A stretch of DNA of 22,485 nucleotides from Croceimicrobium sp965658275 (GTDB lineage: Bacteria > Bacteroidota > Bacteroidia > Flavobacteriales > Schleiferiaceae), in NCBI GenBank assembly GCA_965658275.1, contig CBFHRN010000035.1, positions 1 to 22,485 of the forward strand, in the 5' to 3' direction. Position 1 is the first letter of the stretch, and every line of letters begins with the position of its first letter. The position numbers and the translations under genes are program-made. The notes beneath the pieces are model-generated. The model was not told the origin of the DNA. It saw only the letters and a list, made by a program, of their open reading frames with translations, and did no database searches. Shown here one piece after another: positions 7,179-14,890 of the stretch.

Positions 7179-9033
7179 AATATTTCTTTTAATTCTTTGT
7201 TTCAGCACCGAGCTCCTTAGCCAACGACAAGAGGAATTAAAAAGCCTGAAAGCCCGACCTCAACCGGAGGAGAGCATTAAAAGCTTAAAAAAAAGTCAGA
7301 GCGTCCTTAGCTTACCTGTCGTAGATGACTTTGCCTATGAAGGCCAAGTACCCGATCCATCCATATGGGAGGGGAATTCAGATGTTTACATTAACCAAAC
7401 TTGGGCTAAGAGTCCTATAACCCTTGGGGTAGCCACATTTGACGGCTTAAATCGCTATGGCAGACCCCATGCAGTAAACGGTGGAGATAGCATTACGGAT
7501 ATTTTGAGCTCCCTGAGCATTGACCTTAGCAGCCCACAAGATTCAGTATACTTGAGCTTTTATTACCAGGTTGGCGGCTGGGGTGAACGCCCCGCATACG
7601 GCGACGACTCACTAGTATTGCAATTCTGGGATGATGCAGATACAATTTGGCGCTCTATTTGGCAAGGCGAAGCTTTAAGCTCAGATGAAGAATGGGTGCA
7701 AATCATGCAGCCGGTAGAAAGCAGATTTCATCAAAGTAATTTCAAGTTTCGATTTGTAAGCTGGGGGAACCGTCAAGGAGCCCTAGATTTATGGCACCTG
7801 GATTATGTCTATTTGGACGATCAACGCAACTCCAGCGACACCCTACTGCAAGATATTGCCTTCACAAGGCCACACCCTTCCTTACTTAAAGACTTTGAAG
7901 CCATCCCCTGGTGGCATCTCAATCAAGCCGGAAACCCTGCCGCTTTGATCAAAGAAGATATCCGTTTGCATTATCGGCGAAATGTTGACCCCAATTTACC
8001 ACGACCTCCAAGGCAACTGGGAGAGTACCGAGTGACCTATAATGGCACCGTAATCGACCAAAACGGACAACCTGATGGTGACCTTGATGATAATCATCCA
8101 CCCTTTGTAGAAGTTCGCTACCCCGTTCCGGACACGGCCGATGTAGGTAGACCAAGACTAAACCTTTTAAACACACCCTATCCGGATGAGTTTGAATGGA
8201 TTTCCGAACACTACTATTCGGGAGGTTCCGAAGTTTACACCGCGAATGACACCGTTCGGCGTCGTCAAGTATTTAAGAATTTCTACGCTTATGATGACGG
8301 CAGCGCGGAAAGAGCCTATGAAATCCGAAATAATCGAGGAGGATTCATAGTGCAGCGTTATGATGTGCTCTTGGACGATACCCTAAAAGGCGTACAGGTT
8401 TATTTCCAGCCAGTGGGTAACAGCTTTAGCCAGCAAGAATTTCGAATTATCGTTCTTGGTAATCAAGGTGGGTTACCGAATTCCATCCTTTTTGAAAGCG
8501 ATAGTATTTACACTGCCCAAAGCACCGATGGTAATTTCTACCATTCTTATATGCTCGACACTTTAGAGTCTTTGATTGAAACCAATGGTACCGTCTTTAT
8601 TGGTATACGCCAAATTAATAGCGGGGAACTCAGCCTAGGTTATGATCAAAACTCAAGAAACAGAACAACGGCATTTTATGGTGAGCTAAATGATTTGTAT
8701 CAGAGTTTTTTGGGTGGCACGATAATGATGCGCCCTATTTTCGGCTACGCGCCTCGAGACCTCGGAAAGGAAGAAGTTAAATGGAGCCGAAAAACTTTGG
8801 AAGTATACCCCAATCCAAGCACCGGTCTATTACACCTAAAACTCCCTTTAAAGGGTCAAGAATTAGCGGGATATCATCTTATCCTACGTAATTTACAAGG
8901 CCAGATTGTAGGGCAAACTCCGGCTAAAGAAAGTTGGAATCTTCAAAATCTTAGCAATGGCCTGTATCTCCTAAGCCTTGAAAAGGCAGGGAGCACCAGC
9001 CTTTGGCAACAAAAAATCAACATCATACGATGA
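7162..9033 (+). CDS. Large T9SS-exported surface protein
   Basis: A 623-residue protein with a signal peptide at 1-20 (MTALLRIFLLILCFSTELLS, then Q21). The signal peptide supports the start at 7162 although it lies 17 bases inside the preceding PASTA gene. Residues about 50-220 look like a jelly-roll carbohydrate- or ligand-binding fold (DDFAYEG, SLSIDLSSPQDSVYLSFYYQVGGWG, FKFRFVSWGNRQGALDLWHLDYVYL). A second beta-rich region spans about 230-530. The last 80 residues (from 544) form the T9SS type A sorting domain with LEVYPNPSTG, LRNLQGQIVGQ and LSNGLYLLSLE. No catalytic motif is evident. Its ATGA overlap with rluD means the two are translationally coupled, an odd pairing for a surface protein and an RNA enzyme. 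Function unknown. Confidence 0.88.
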   Translation: MTALLRIFLLILCFSTELLSQRQEELKSLKARPQPEESIKSLKKSQSVLSLPVVDDFAYEGQVPDPSIWEGNSDVYINQTWAKSPITLGVATFDGLNRYGRPHAVNGGDSITDILSSLSIDLSSPQDSVYLSFYYQVGGWGERPAYGDDSLVLQFWDDADTIWRSIWQGEALSSDEEWVQIMQPVESRFHQSNFKFRFVSWGNRQGALDLWHLDYVYLDDQRNSSDTLLQDIAFTRPHPSLLKDFEAIPWWHLNQAGNPAALIKEDIRLHYRRNVDPNLPRPPRQLGEYRVTYNGTVIDQNGQPDGDLDDNHPPFVEVRYPVPDTADVGRPRLNLLNTPYPDEFEWISEHYYSGGSEVYTANDTVRRRQVFKNFYAYDDGSAERAYEIRNNRGGFIVQRYDVLLDDTLKGVQVYFQPVGNSFSQQEFRIIVLGNQGGLPNSILFESDSIYTAQSTDGNFYHSYMLDTLESLIETNGTVFIGIRQINSGELSLGYDQNSRNRTTAFYGELNDLYQSFLGGTIMMRPIFGYAPRDLGKEEVKWSRKTLEVYPNPSTGLLHLKLPLKGQELAGYHLILRNLQGQIVGQTPAKESWNLQNLSNGLYLLSLEKAGSTSLWQQKINIIR

Positions 9034-10064
9034 GCGAAGAAGAAGACCGTATTGAAGAAGAGAATGAAGAACTCTTTGAACACCACCGCTTTGAAGCGGA
9101 TCCCGGTCAGAAACCCTTGAGGGTTGACAAATTTCTTCAGAACCTATTAAAAAACACCTCGCGAAATAAGATCCAACAATCGGCCTCGGCAGGAAATATC
9201 CGTGTAAACGAAGAGAAGGTTAAGAGCAATTACAAGGTAAAAGCTGGCGATATCGTTCAGGTGGTGCTCAGCTATCCTCCAAGAGAAGTTGAGCTTGTAC
9301 CTCAAGACCTACCCTTGGAAATTGTGTATGAGGACCAAGATGTAATTGTTGTTCACAAAGCACCAGGAATGGTTGTTCACCCGGGTTATGGAAATCATGA
9401 CGGCACTTTAGTGAATGCCTTGCTTTACCATTTCCAAAACCTTCCGGGCTTAAACAAAGAACGCCCTGGATTAGTACATCGATTGGATCGAGATACTAGT
9501 GGAATTATGGTCGTTGCCGCTAATGAAAGGTCGATGGCCCATTTGGCAAACCAATTCTTCGAGCGCAGTACCGAAAGAACGTATCACGCTCTTGTTTGGG
9601 GAAACGTGGAGGAAGATGAAGGAACGATTGTTGGCAATATCGGCCGTAGCCCTAAGAACCGAAAAATATATCAGGTTTACGAGGAAGAGGAAATGGGTAA
9701 ACATGCCATTACGCATTACAGAGTAGTGGAGCGATTAGGCTATGTAACTTTGGTCGAATGCAAACTTGAAACAGGCCGTACCCATCAGATTCGTGTTCAC
9801 ATGAAACATATCGGCCATACTTTGTTTAATGATAAAGAGTATGGTGGCGACAAAATTTTAAAAGGAACCACCTTCACTAAATACAAACAATTTGTAGAAA
9901 ATTGTTTCGCCATTTGCCCAAGACAAGCACTGCACGCCAAGACTTTAGGCTTTGAACACCCAACTTCCGGGGAGCGTTTATCGTTTAATTCACAACTGCC
10001 TGATGACATGCAGACCTTAATCGAAAAATGGCGTAATTATAGTCACTATAAGGGCGGAGATTAA
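9030..10064 (+). CDS. rluD: 23S rRNA pseudouridine synthase, RluD-like
   Basis: A 344-residue RluA-family enzyme that isomerises uridine to pseudouridine, most likely at helix 69 of 23S rRNA as for RluD. The start ATG 9030 is chosen because it overlaps the previous stop as ATGA and begins MSEEEDRIEEE; an upstream TTG in frame is inside the T9SS tail. After a very acidic leader (about 1-20) comes an S4 RNA-binding domain (about 30-80: LRVDKFLQNLLKNTSRNKIQQ, then GNIRVNEEKV). The catalytic motif HRLDRDTSG lies at 150-158 with D153 as nucleophile. Further on, LVECKLETGRTHQIRVHMKHIGH carries the usual RTHQIR signature. The presence of S4 and the overall length favour RluD over RluA or RluC. Confidence 0.93.
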   Translation: MSEEEDRIEEENEELFEHHRFEADPGQKPLRVDKFLQNLLKNTSRNKIQQSASAGNIRVNEEKVKSNYKVKAGDIVQVVLSYPPREVELVPQDLPLEIVYEDQDVIVVHKAPGMVVHPGYGNHDGTLVNALLYHFQNLPGLNKERPGLVHRLDRDTSGIMVVAANERSMAHLANQFFERSTERTYHALVWGNVEEDEGTIVGNIGRSPKNRKIYQVYEEEEMGKHAITHYRVVERLGYVTLVECKLETGRTHQIRVHMKHIGHTLFNDKEYGGDKILKGTTFTKYKQFVENCFAICPRQALHAKTLGFEHPTSGERLSFNSQLPDDMQTLIEKWRNYSHYKGGD

Positions 10065-10092
10065 TTCGTAACTTCGAATAAGAATCGGAAAA

Positions 10093-11199
10093 ATGAATCG
10101 GAAAATTGGCATATTAGCGCTATTGGGAGTTGGAGTTTTGAGCTTGAGCCAGTGTAAAAAAGATTCTCCAACCACTAGCAACAACACCTTTGGAACACCT
10201 TATACATTAGAGGTTCCTTCTGGCTTTCCAAGCCCAAATATACCCGCTGACAATCCCATGACCGAAGAAGGGATTAAGCTTGGACGATTCCTGTTTTACG
10301 AAAAAAGCCTTTCCGACAATGGAACCATTGCTTGTGCTTCTTGTCATATTCAAGAAAGAGCCTTTACTGACGCTACGGCCTTGTCGATTGGAACCCGGGG
10401 CCTACCCGGACGCCGCAAAGCCATGCCCATTTTCAATTTAGCCTTTCAAGAAAGCTTTTTTTGGGATGGTCGAGTTCTCACCTTGGAGGAACAGTCCATC
10501 CACCCTATTTTGGACACTTTGGAAATGGATAATGACCTAAACACCGTCATTAGTCGACTTAGTGCTAATCCAATTTATCCATCATTATTCAAAGCTGCTT
10601 TTGGTGATGAGGGAATCAGCCGCGATCGCATTGGAAAAGCCATTGCCCAATTTGAACGAACTCTAATTTCTGCCAATTCGAAATTTGATCGAGTAATCCG
10701 AATGCAAACGGGTGAGCAATTCACAGCCTTAGAGCAGAGAGGTTATGAGCTTTTCACGTCAGATTATGACCCTAATGGGGGATCCGGAGGGGACTGTTTT
10801 CACTGTCATGGAGAACGTGAAACCCGCTACTTATTTGGTGCTTTTGGCCGAGACTTACAGTTTATGAATAATGGCCTTAAAGCTATCTACGCGGATGAAG
10901 GACGAGCTGAAGTAACCGGTGATCCGAGCGATGTGGGTAAATTTAAAATACCGAGCGTTCGGAATGTAGAGTTCTCCTTTCCCTATATGCATGATGGCAG
11001 CATTCCTAACTTGGATAGCCTGATTGGCTTCTATAATTTTGGAGGGCACTTACATCCCAACATTGACCCAAATATGAAGGCTGCAGGTGTTGGTAGAAAT
11101 TGGTCGGCAGGTCAAAAACAAGCCTTGGCGGCATTTCTAAGAACTCTTACGGATTACGAGTTTTTACAAGACACAAGCTTCAGTAACCCACACGAGTAA
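10093..11199 (+). CDS. Di-heme cytochrome c peroxidase-like lipoprotein (CcpA/MauG superfamily)
   Basis: A 368-residue periplasm-facing lipoprotein: residues 1-20 are a lipoprotein signal (LLGVGVLSLSQ) with the lipid-carrying cysteine C21. Two c-type heme sites are visible: C81-x2-C84-H85 (CASCH) and C235-x2-C238-H239 (CFHCH). Supporting family motifs are EEGIKLGRFLFYEKSLSDNGTIACASCH, RKAMPIFNLAFQESFFWDGR (109-127), the second-half MHDGS around 299-303 (FPYMHDGSIPNLD) and an R-rich ALKTL-like end. The superfamily reduces hydrogen peroxide with electrons from small cytochromes, or modifies protein residues (MauG); this sequence is closest in layout to bacterial CcpA-type peroxidases. It begins 28 bases after rluD and may be read from it, although a near-consensus TAACTTCG lies at 10069-10076. 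No heme-export gene is seen nearby. Confidence 0.9.
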   Translation: MNRKIGILALLGVGVLSLSQCKKDSPTTSNNTFGTPYTLEVPSGFPSPNIPADNPMTEEGIKLGRFLFYEKSLSDNGTIACASCHIQERAFTDATALSIGTRGLPGRRKAMPIFNLAFQESFFWDGRVLTLEEQSIHPILDTLEMDNDLNTVISRLSANPIYPSLFKAAFGDEGISRDRIGKAIAQFERTLISANSKFDRVIRMQTGEQFTALEQRGYELFTSDYDPNGGSGGDCFHCHGERETRYLFGAFGRDLQFMNNGLKAIYADEGRAEVTGDPSDVGKFKIPSVRNVEFSFPYMHDGSIPNLDSLIGFYNFGGHLHPNIDPNMKAAGVGRNWSAGQKQALAAFLRTLTDYEFLQDTSFSNPHE

Positions 11200-11715
11200 T
11201 TATTCTTTACCGTAAGGGAAACTAATGGTAAAGGTACTTCCTAATCCTACTGTACTTTGTACCTGAATATCACCATTATGCTTGTCCATAAATTCTTTAC
11301 AAAGGATTAAGCCTAAACCGGTACCTCCCTCTTGTCCGGTGCCTCTTGTACTGGAATTAGTAGCAACGTCAAATAAGGTGTCTATTCGTTCCTTGGAAAT
11401 CCCTACTCCATTATCTTCCGCCCAAACTTTACGCATACCATTTGGCTTTAAATCGTAACCTACTTTAATTTCACCTCCGGGCTTTGTGAATTTAATAGCG
11501 TTACTGCACAAATTTCGAAGCATGGTCGACAGCATATCAGGATCGGCAAAAACACTTGCCCCTTTGGGAACGCGATTAATCAAAACTATTTCCTTTAATA
11601 CCGCATTTTGTTGAATTTCCTCAATCGTTTCTTTTACCAAGGGGTTTAATTTGCTTGTTTGAGGCTTAAACTTGAATACTTCATTGTAAGTTTTCTCACT
11701 GGTCCGACGGCTCAT
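11200..11715 (-). CDS. Histidine kinase ATPase module without sensor or His domain
   Basis: A 171-residue protein that is only the C-terminal catalytic (HATPase_c) half of a sensor kinase. The start ATG 11715 is directly preceded in frame by a TAA. ATP-site boxes are intact: N box at 65-77 (MLRNLCSNAIKFT), G1 at 101-106 (DNGVGI), and G2 at 131-136 (GTGLGL), with LGSTFTISFP near the end. The first 25 residues (NEVFKFKPQTSKLNPLVKE) correspond to the linker that normally joins the dimerisation helix to the ATPase, so the protein starts right after where the phospho-acceptor helices should be; no histidine box is seen. It could be a broken kinase, or a stand-alone ATPase module. Its stop abuts the end of the converging cytochrome peroxidase gene with no gap. 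It lies 228 bases after rsmG. Confidence 0.7.
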   Translation of the reverse strand: MSRRTSEKTYNEVFKFKPQTSKLNPLVKETIEEIQQNAVLKEIVLINRVPKGASVFADPDMLSTMLRNLCSNAIKFTKPGGEIKVGYDLKPNGMRKVWAEDNGVGISKERIDTLFDVATNSSTRGTGQEGGTGLGLILCKEFMDKHNGDIQVQSTVGLGSTFTISFPYGKE

Positions 11716-11718
11716 TTA

Positions 11719-11895
11719 GAGTTTCGAGGAGGCAATTGTACCTTTGGACCAATCTTCCCCAATTTCCGTCAGTGAAGCTCCTATGACCTCGCCAAGGACA
11801 TAGCCCCGCCCTCTTTCATTCCTGGCAAAAAGGAGGAGTCCCTTGGCCTCTTCTTCATTAAAGCTATTGACAGAGCGGCTTTTAAAAAATGACTT
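11719..11895 (-). other. Open stretch in frame with the kinase module, no start codon
   Basis: Fifty-nine codons are open between TAA 11898-11896 and the TAA at 11718-11716, in the same frame as the kinase module that begins at the next codon. The translation contains EEEAKGLLLFARNERGRGYVLGE and ends ...ASLTEIGEDWSKGTIASSKL. It contains no ATG and no recognisable histidine-kinase H box. Codon choice (AGG, CTC, GGG) is less like neighbouring genes. It may be a decayed 5' part of the kinase gene separated by a nonsense codon, or chance; 59 open codons are weak evidence on their own. Confidence 0.2.
11791..11847. repeat. Long imperfect hairpin in the rsmG-kinase spacer
   Basis: Outer arms 11791-11799 (GCCAAGGAC) and 11838-11847 (GTCCCTTGGC) pair over 9 bp with one bulged base. 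Inside, 11810-11816 (CCTCTTT) and 11829-11836 (AAAGGAGG) pair over 7 bp with one bulge, leaving a 12-base loop. The whole 57-base unit can therefore fold on either strand. It has no T-run next to it, so it is not a standard terminator. Its role is unknown: structured leader, small RNA or processing site are options. Confidence 0.4.
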
Positions 11896-11943
11896 TTATC
11901 TATATATAACGAGCTAAGGGCTAAGGAAATATTTAGATTGAAA

Positions 11944-12567
11944 CTAAGTGGTTTTGAGGTACACCACCTTTTTAGTTTCAAAGAATTCTTCTTCAAAGTG
12001 TTTAGAGATTGGATACACTTTGGCACGTCGAAAGCTGGCTAATTCCTCGCTTAGATCACCACCTTTTAAATAAAGGATACCATTTGCCATACTACCAGCA
12101 TCTTTACCCTTACGCACCCGATTTCGGGTCCAGGTCATAAACTTCGGCATTTGGGTGACCGCTCTGGAGACAATAAAGTCGAAGCTGCGGTGGAGCTTCT
12201 CGGCTCTAATTTGCTCTGCCGTTACATTCTTCAAATTCAGTGCTAAGGCTACCTCTTCCACAACCTTCACCTTCTTACCAATGCTATCCACTAAATGAAA
12301 TTGAGCTTTTGGAAACAAGATAGCCAAGGGTATTCCAGGAAATCCTCCTCCGGTTCCGATATCTAACACTTCTGCACCAGGGTGAAACATACAAACTTTT
12401 GCGATAGCCAAAGAATGCAAAACATGTCGCTCGTAAAAGTGATCTTGATCTTTCCTGGAAATAACATTGATTTTGGAATTCCAATCGGCATACAGCGCAT
12501 CTAGTGCCGCAAGATTTTGCTTTTGCAATTCACTTAGATTGGGAAAGTATTTTTCAATTAATTCCAT
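11944..12567 (-). CDS. rsmG: 16S rRNA (guanine527-N7)-methyltransferase
   Basis: A 207-residue SAM-dependent methyltransferase that modifies G527 of 16S rRNA in the 530 loop. The start is taken at ATG 12567 (MELIEKYFPNLSE), which overlaps the stop of the upstream gene as TGATG and fits the family N-terminus; an ATG two codons earlier (12573) is possible. Family features: WNSKINVISRKD (29-40), HVLHSL (48-53), the SAM motif VLDIGTGGGFPGIPLAI (67-83), the acidic ribose contact in HLVDSIGKK (91-99, D94) and FIVSRAV (131-137). Length is normal. It is the second gene of an operon after a GT2 glycosyltransferase. Confidence 0.96.
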   Translation of the reverse strand: MELIEKYFPNLSELQKQNLAALDALYADWNSKINVISRKDQDHFYERHVLHSLAIAKVCMFHPGAEVLDIGTGGGFPGIPLAILFPKAQFHLVDSIGKKVKVVEEVALALNLKNVTAEQIRAEKLHRSFDFIVSRAVTQMPKFMTWTRNRVRKGKDAGSMANGILYLKGGDLSEELASFRRAKVYPISKHFEEEFFETKKVVYLKTT

Positions 12568-13679
12568 CACCATTTTTTAACGGCTCCAAGAAGGAGAATT
12601 CGAATCTGAAGAATAAAAGTACTGAGTATCCATATCAATTCCCATAGCGGCCAAAAGCTTTGAAGCATAGGCCTATAAAACAAGCCCGATTGCATTCGAG
12701 AGGGGAAAAAACTCAGAAAAAAACGGGTAGCCACAAGAACTAAAGATTCGAGAGGCAGGTAATAAAAGCCAATGGGCATTAAAAGCCAAAAAAGTAATAT
12801 CAAGATACCCTCAAAACCCAAGCTCAATTTATGTTCGAGGCGGTATCGCCAAGAAGCACTGTAATGCCTACGTTTTTGGCGCCACCAAACCGCAAAGCTT
12901 GACGGAGCTGCCGAAAGGGTAAAGGTTTCAGGGGAAGTGAGTATTTCAATTTTCGCACCTTGACCCGCGGAATTGACGAATAAATCATCATCGCCTGAGA
13001 GTAAATCGCGATGCTTCTTATGCTCTGGATTATTATAATAGAGGGATTTAGTGTATGCTAAATTTCGACCTACCCCCATGTAAGGGTTTTTAACTTTAGC
13101 ATAATGCCAAAACTGCATGGCGGTTTTACTGGTTTCAAAATCCACCAAGGCTTGTATGGAAGAGGGACCAATCATCTTTCCATAACCTAGCACCATGTCA
13201 TTCCCCATAGAAAAAGCCTTGGCCACCGCCCTCAACCATTGATTGCTCGCCGGCTTACAATCAGCATCACAAAAAACCAGATGTTCATTTTCAGCCTTCT
13301 GAATTCCTCTTTCAATCGCCCATTTCTTTCCTTTTTCTTGAGGATCATCAAGCCGCACACAAGAAACTTGATCATATTTAGCAGCAGCAGCCTGAGCGAC
13401 TTCAAAAGTATTATCCGCGCTGTGGTCATCGACAAAGATGATTTCAAATTGCACTCCTTTTTGATCTAACCAAAAGGCTAAATGCCTTTCAATATTTTCT
13501 GCCTCATTGCGGCATGCGATTACCAAACTTAAGTCCGGCAATTCATAGCTTGATTCGCTAGAATCATAGGTTTCAGATAGAATCGTGTTCATACGAGTAT
13601 AGCGCCAGGCTTGCCACAACCATAACACGACACTCATTAACAGCCAGAAAAAAGCCAGAAAACCGAGGAGTTCATCCAT
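12567..13679 (-). CDS. Membrane-bound GT2 glycosyltransferase
   Basis: A 370-residue GT-A fold glycosyltransferase. It has an N-terminal membrane helix (about 4-25), then a cytoplasmic catalytic domain from 48 (LPDLSLVIACRNEAENIERHLAF). Donor-site residues appear as FVDDHSADNT (82-91) and the metal-binding DAD at 138-140 (VFCDADCKP). The acceptor region has SGDDDLFV (228-235) and the QKRRHYSASWRY segment (268-279), equivalent to the Q/RxxRW motif of processive or lipid-linked GT2 enzymes. Two or three hydrophobic helices follow (about 289-310, 311-326 and 343-366). Such enzymes make glycolipids or polysaccharide on the inner face of the membrane; the product is not known. It shares one base with rsmG and is first of that operon, with a promoter that touches its start codon. 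Confidence 0.9.
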   Translation of the reverse strand: MDELLGFLAFFWLLMSVVLWLWQAWRYTRMNTILSETYDSSESSYELPDLSLVIACRNEAENIERHLAFWLDQKGVQFEIIFVDDHSADNTFEVAQAAAAKYDQVSCVRLDDPQEKGKKWAIERGIQKAENEHLVFCDADCKPASNQWLRAVAKAFSMGNDMVLGYGKMIGPSSIQALVDFETSKTAMQFWHYAKVKNPYMGVGRNLAYTKSLYYNNPEHKKHRDLLSGDDDLFVNSAGQGAKIEILTSPETFTLSAAPSSFAVWWRQKRRHYSASWRYRLEHKLSLGFEGILILLFWLLMPIGFYYLPLESLVLVATRFFLSFFPSRMQSGLFYRPMLQSFWPLWELIWILSTFILQIRILLLGAVKKW

Positions 13680-13684
13680 GGGCT

Positions 13685-13692
13685 CAAAGGTA
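13685..13692 (-). promoter_or_regulatory. -7 element for the GT2-rsmG operon
   Basis: The minus strand reads TACCTTTG, an exact TAnnTTTG match, followed by AGCCC and the ATG at 13679. The start site should fall at or beside the start codon, so the mRNA is probably leaderless. No clear -33 TTG is seen. Confidence 0.5.
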
Positions 13693-13747
13693 ATTCTTTT
13701 CGGAAGCGAGAATTAGACCGAATGCTTTAAGCTTCTAGGATTAAACG

Positions 13748-13756
13748 TATTTTTGC
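13748..13756 (+). promoter_or_regulatory. -7 element for tgt, predicted leaderless
   Basis: TATTTTTGC is an exact TAnnTTTGC match. After the TTTG only CCCG separates it from the ATG at 13760. A TTT at 13726-13728 lies 19 bases upstream as a weak -33 candidate. Transcription would begin at the start codon. Confidence 0.6.
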
Positions 13757-13759
13757 CCG

Positions 13760-14890
13760 ATGCAATTTAAGCTGGAACATAAAGATCCAAAATCAAAGGC
13801 GCGTAGCGGTCGAATTCAAACCGCTCATGGTGAAATTTTGACTCCTATTTTTATGCCCGTTGGAACCGTTGGTTCGGTAAAAGCGGTTCATCAAAGAGAG
13901 CTAGCGGAAGACATCAAAGCGCAAATCATTTTAGGAAACACGTATCACCTTTACCTGCGACCGGGAACCGATATATTAAATCGCGCAGGGGGCCTGCATC
14001 AGTTCATGAACTGGCAAAAGCCCATCTTAACCGATTCGGGAGGCTATCAGGTATACAGCTTGGCTAATAACCGGAAAATCACCGAAGAAGGTGTTGCATT
14101 TAAATCACACATAGACGGCTCCAAGCATTTCTTTAGTCCAGAGAAATCTATGGAAATACAGCGTCATATAGGCGCCGACATCATAATGGCCTTTGATGAA
14201 TGCCCACCCTACCCAAGCAGCTACGAATATGCCCGTGAATCCATGGATATGACGCATCGTTGGTTAAAACGTTGCGGAGAATGGCTCAAGGAAAATGACC
14301 CTTATTACGGTTATGAGCAGAGTTTATTTCCTATCGTTCAGGGCAGTACTTACAATGACCTGCGCATAAAAAGTGCTGAAACAATCGCTGAATTTGGAGC
14401 AGATGGCAATGCCATTGGAGGTTTATCCGTTGGCGAGCCCGCGGAAGAGATGTATGCCATGAGCGAAATTGTTTGTGATGTACTTCCAGAAGACAAACCA
14501 CGTTATCTGATGGGAGTAGGGACCCCGGCAAATATTTTAGAAAACATCGCTTTAGGCGTAGACATGTTTGACTGTGTGATGCCTACTCGCAATGGACGAA
14601 ACGGAATGATTTTTACCAGCGAAGGCATTATCAATATCAAAAACAAAAAGTGGGAAGATGATTACTCTCCCCTAGATCCAAATGGTCCTACTTTCGTTGA
14701 CCACCAATACAGCCGGGCATACCTAAGACATTTATTTGCCGCTAATGAATATTTAGGAAGGCAAATTGCCAGCGTCCACAACCTTGGCTTTTATTTATGG
14801 CTTGTGGGAGAGGCACGTCAACAAATTGAAGCAGGCACTTTTGCATCTTGGAAAAATGTAATGGTCGAAAAACTGCAGACGCGCTTGTGA
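13760..14890 (+). CDS. tgt: tRNA-guanine transglycosylase (zinc cysteines missing)
   Basis: A 376-residue bacterial TGT, which swaps guanine 34 of certain tRNAs for preQ1 on the path to queuosine. Active-site motifs are complete: ILTDSGGYQVYS with D92 (89-100), AFDECPPYPS (144-153), IVQGS (192-196), GGLSVGE (220-226) and the nucleophile D271 in FDCVMPTRNGRNG. The usual zinc site CxCxxC, expected about residue 306-318, instead reads PLDPNGPTFVDHQYSRAYL: all three cysteines are absent, while the partner histidine position (H340 in SVHNLGFY) is kept. Flanking residues (INIKNKKWEDDYSPLDP and AYLRHLF) are conserved, so this is a substitution in place, not a frameshift. It shares four bases (GTGA) with the permease gene downstream. 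Confidence 0.95.
   Translation: MQFKLEHKDPKSKARSGRIQTAHGEILTPIFMPVGTVGSVKAVHQRELAEDIKAQIILGNTYHLYLRPGTDILNRAGGLHQFMNWQKPILTDSGGYQVYSLANNRKITEEGVAFKSHIDGSKHFFSPEKSMEIQRHIGADIIMAFDECPPYPSSYEYARESMDMTHRWLKRCGEWLKENDPYYGYEQSLFPIVQGSTYNDLRIKSAETIAEFGADGNAIGGLSVGEPAEEMYAMSEIVCDVLPEDKPRYLMGVGTPANILENIALGVDMFDCVMPTRNGRNGMIFTSEGIINIKNKKWEDDYSPLDPNGPTFVDHQYSRAYLRHLFAANEYLGRQIASVHNLGFYLWLVGEARQQIEAGTFASWKNVMVEKLQTRL

Noticed and set aside
13232..13469. Opposed 71- and 76-codon frames inside the GT2 gene
   Set aside because: Both fall across the conserved DDHS and DAD motifs of the real gene and are shadows.
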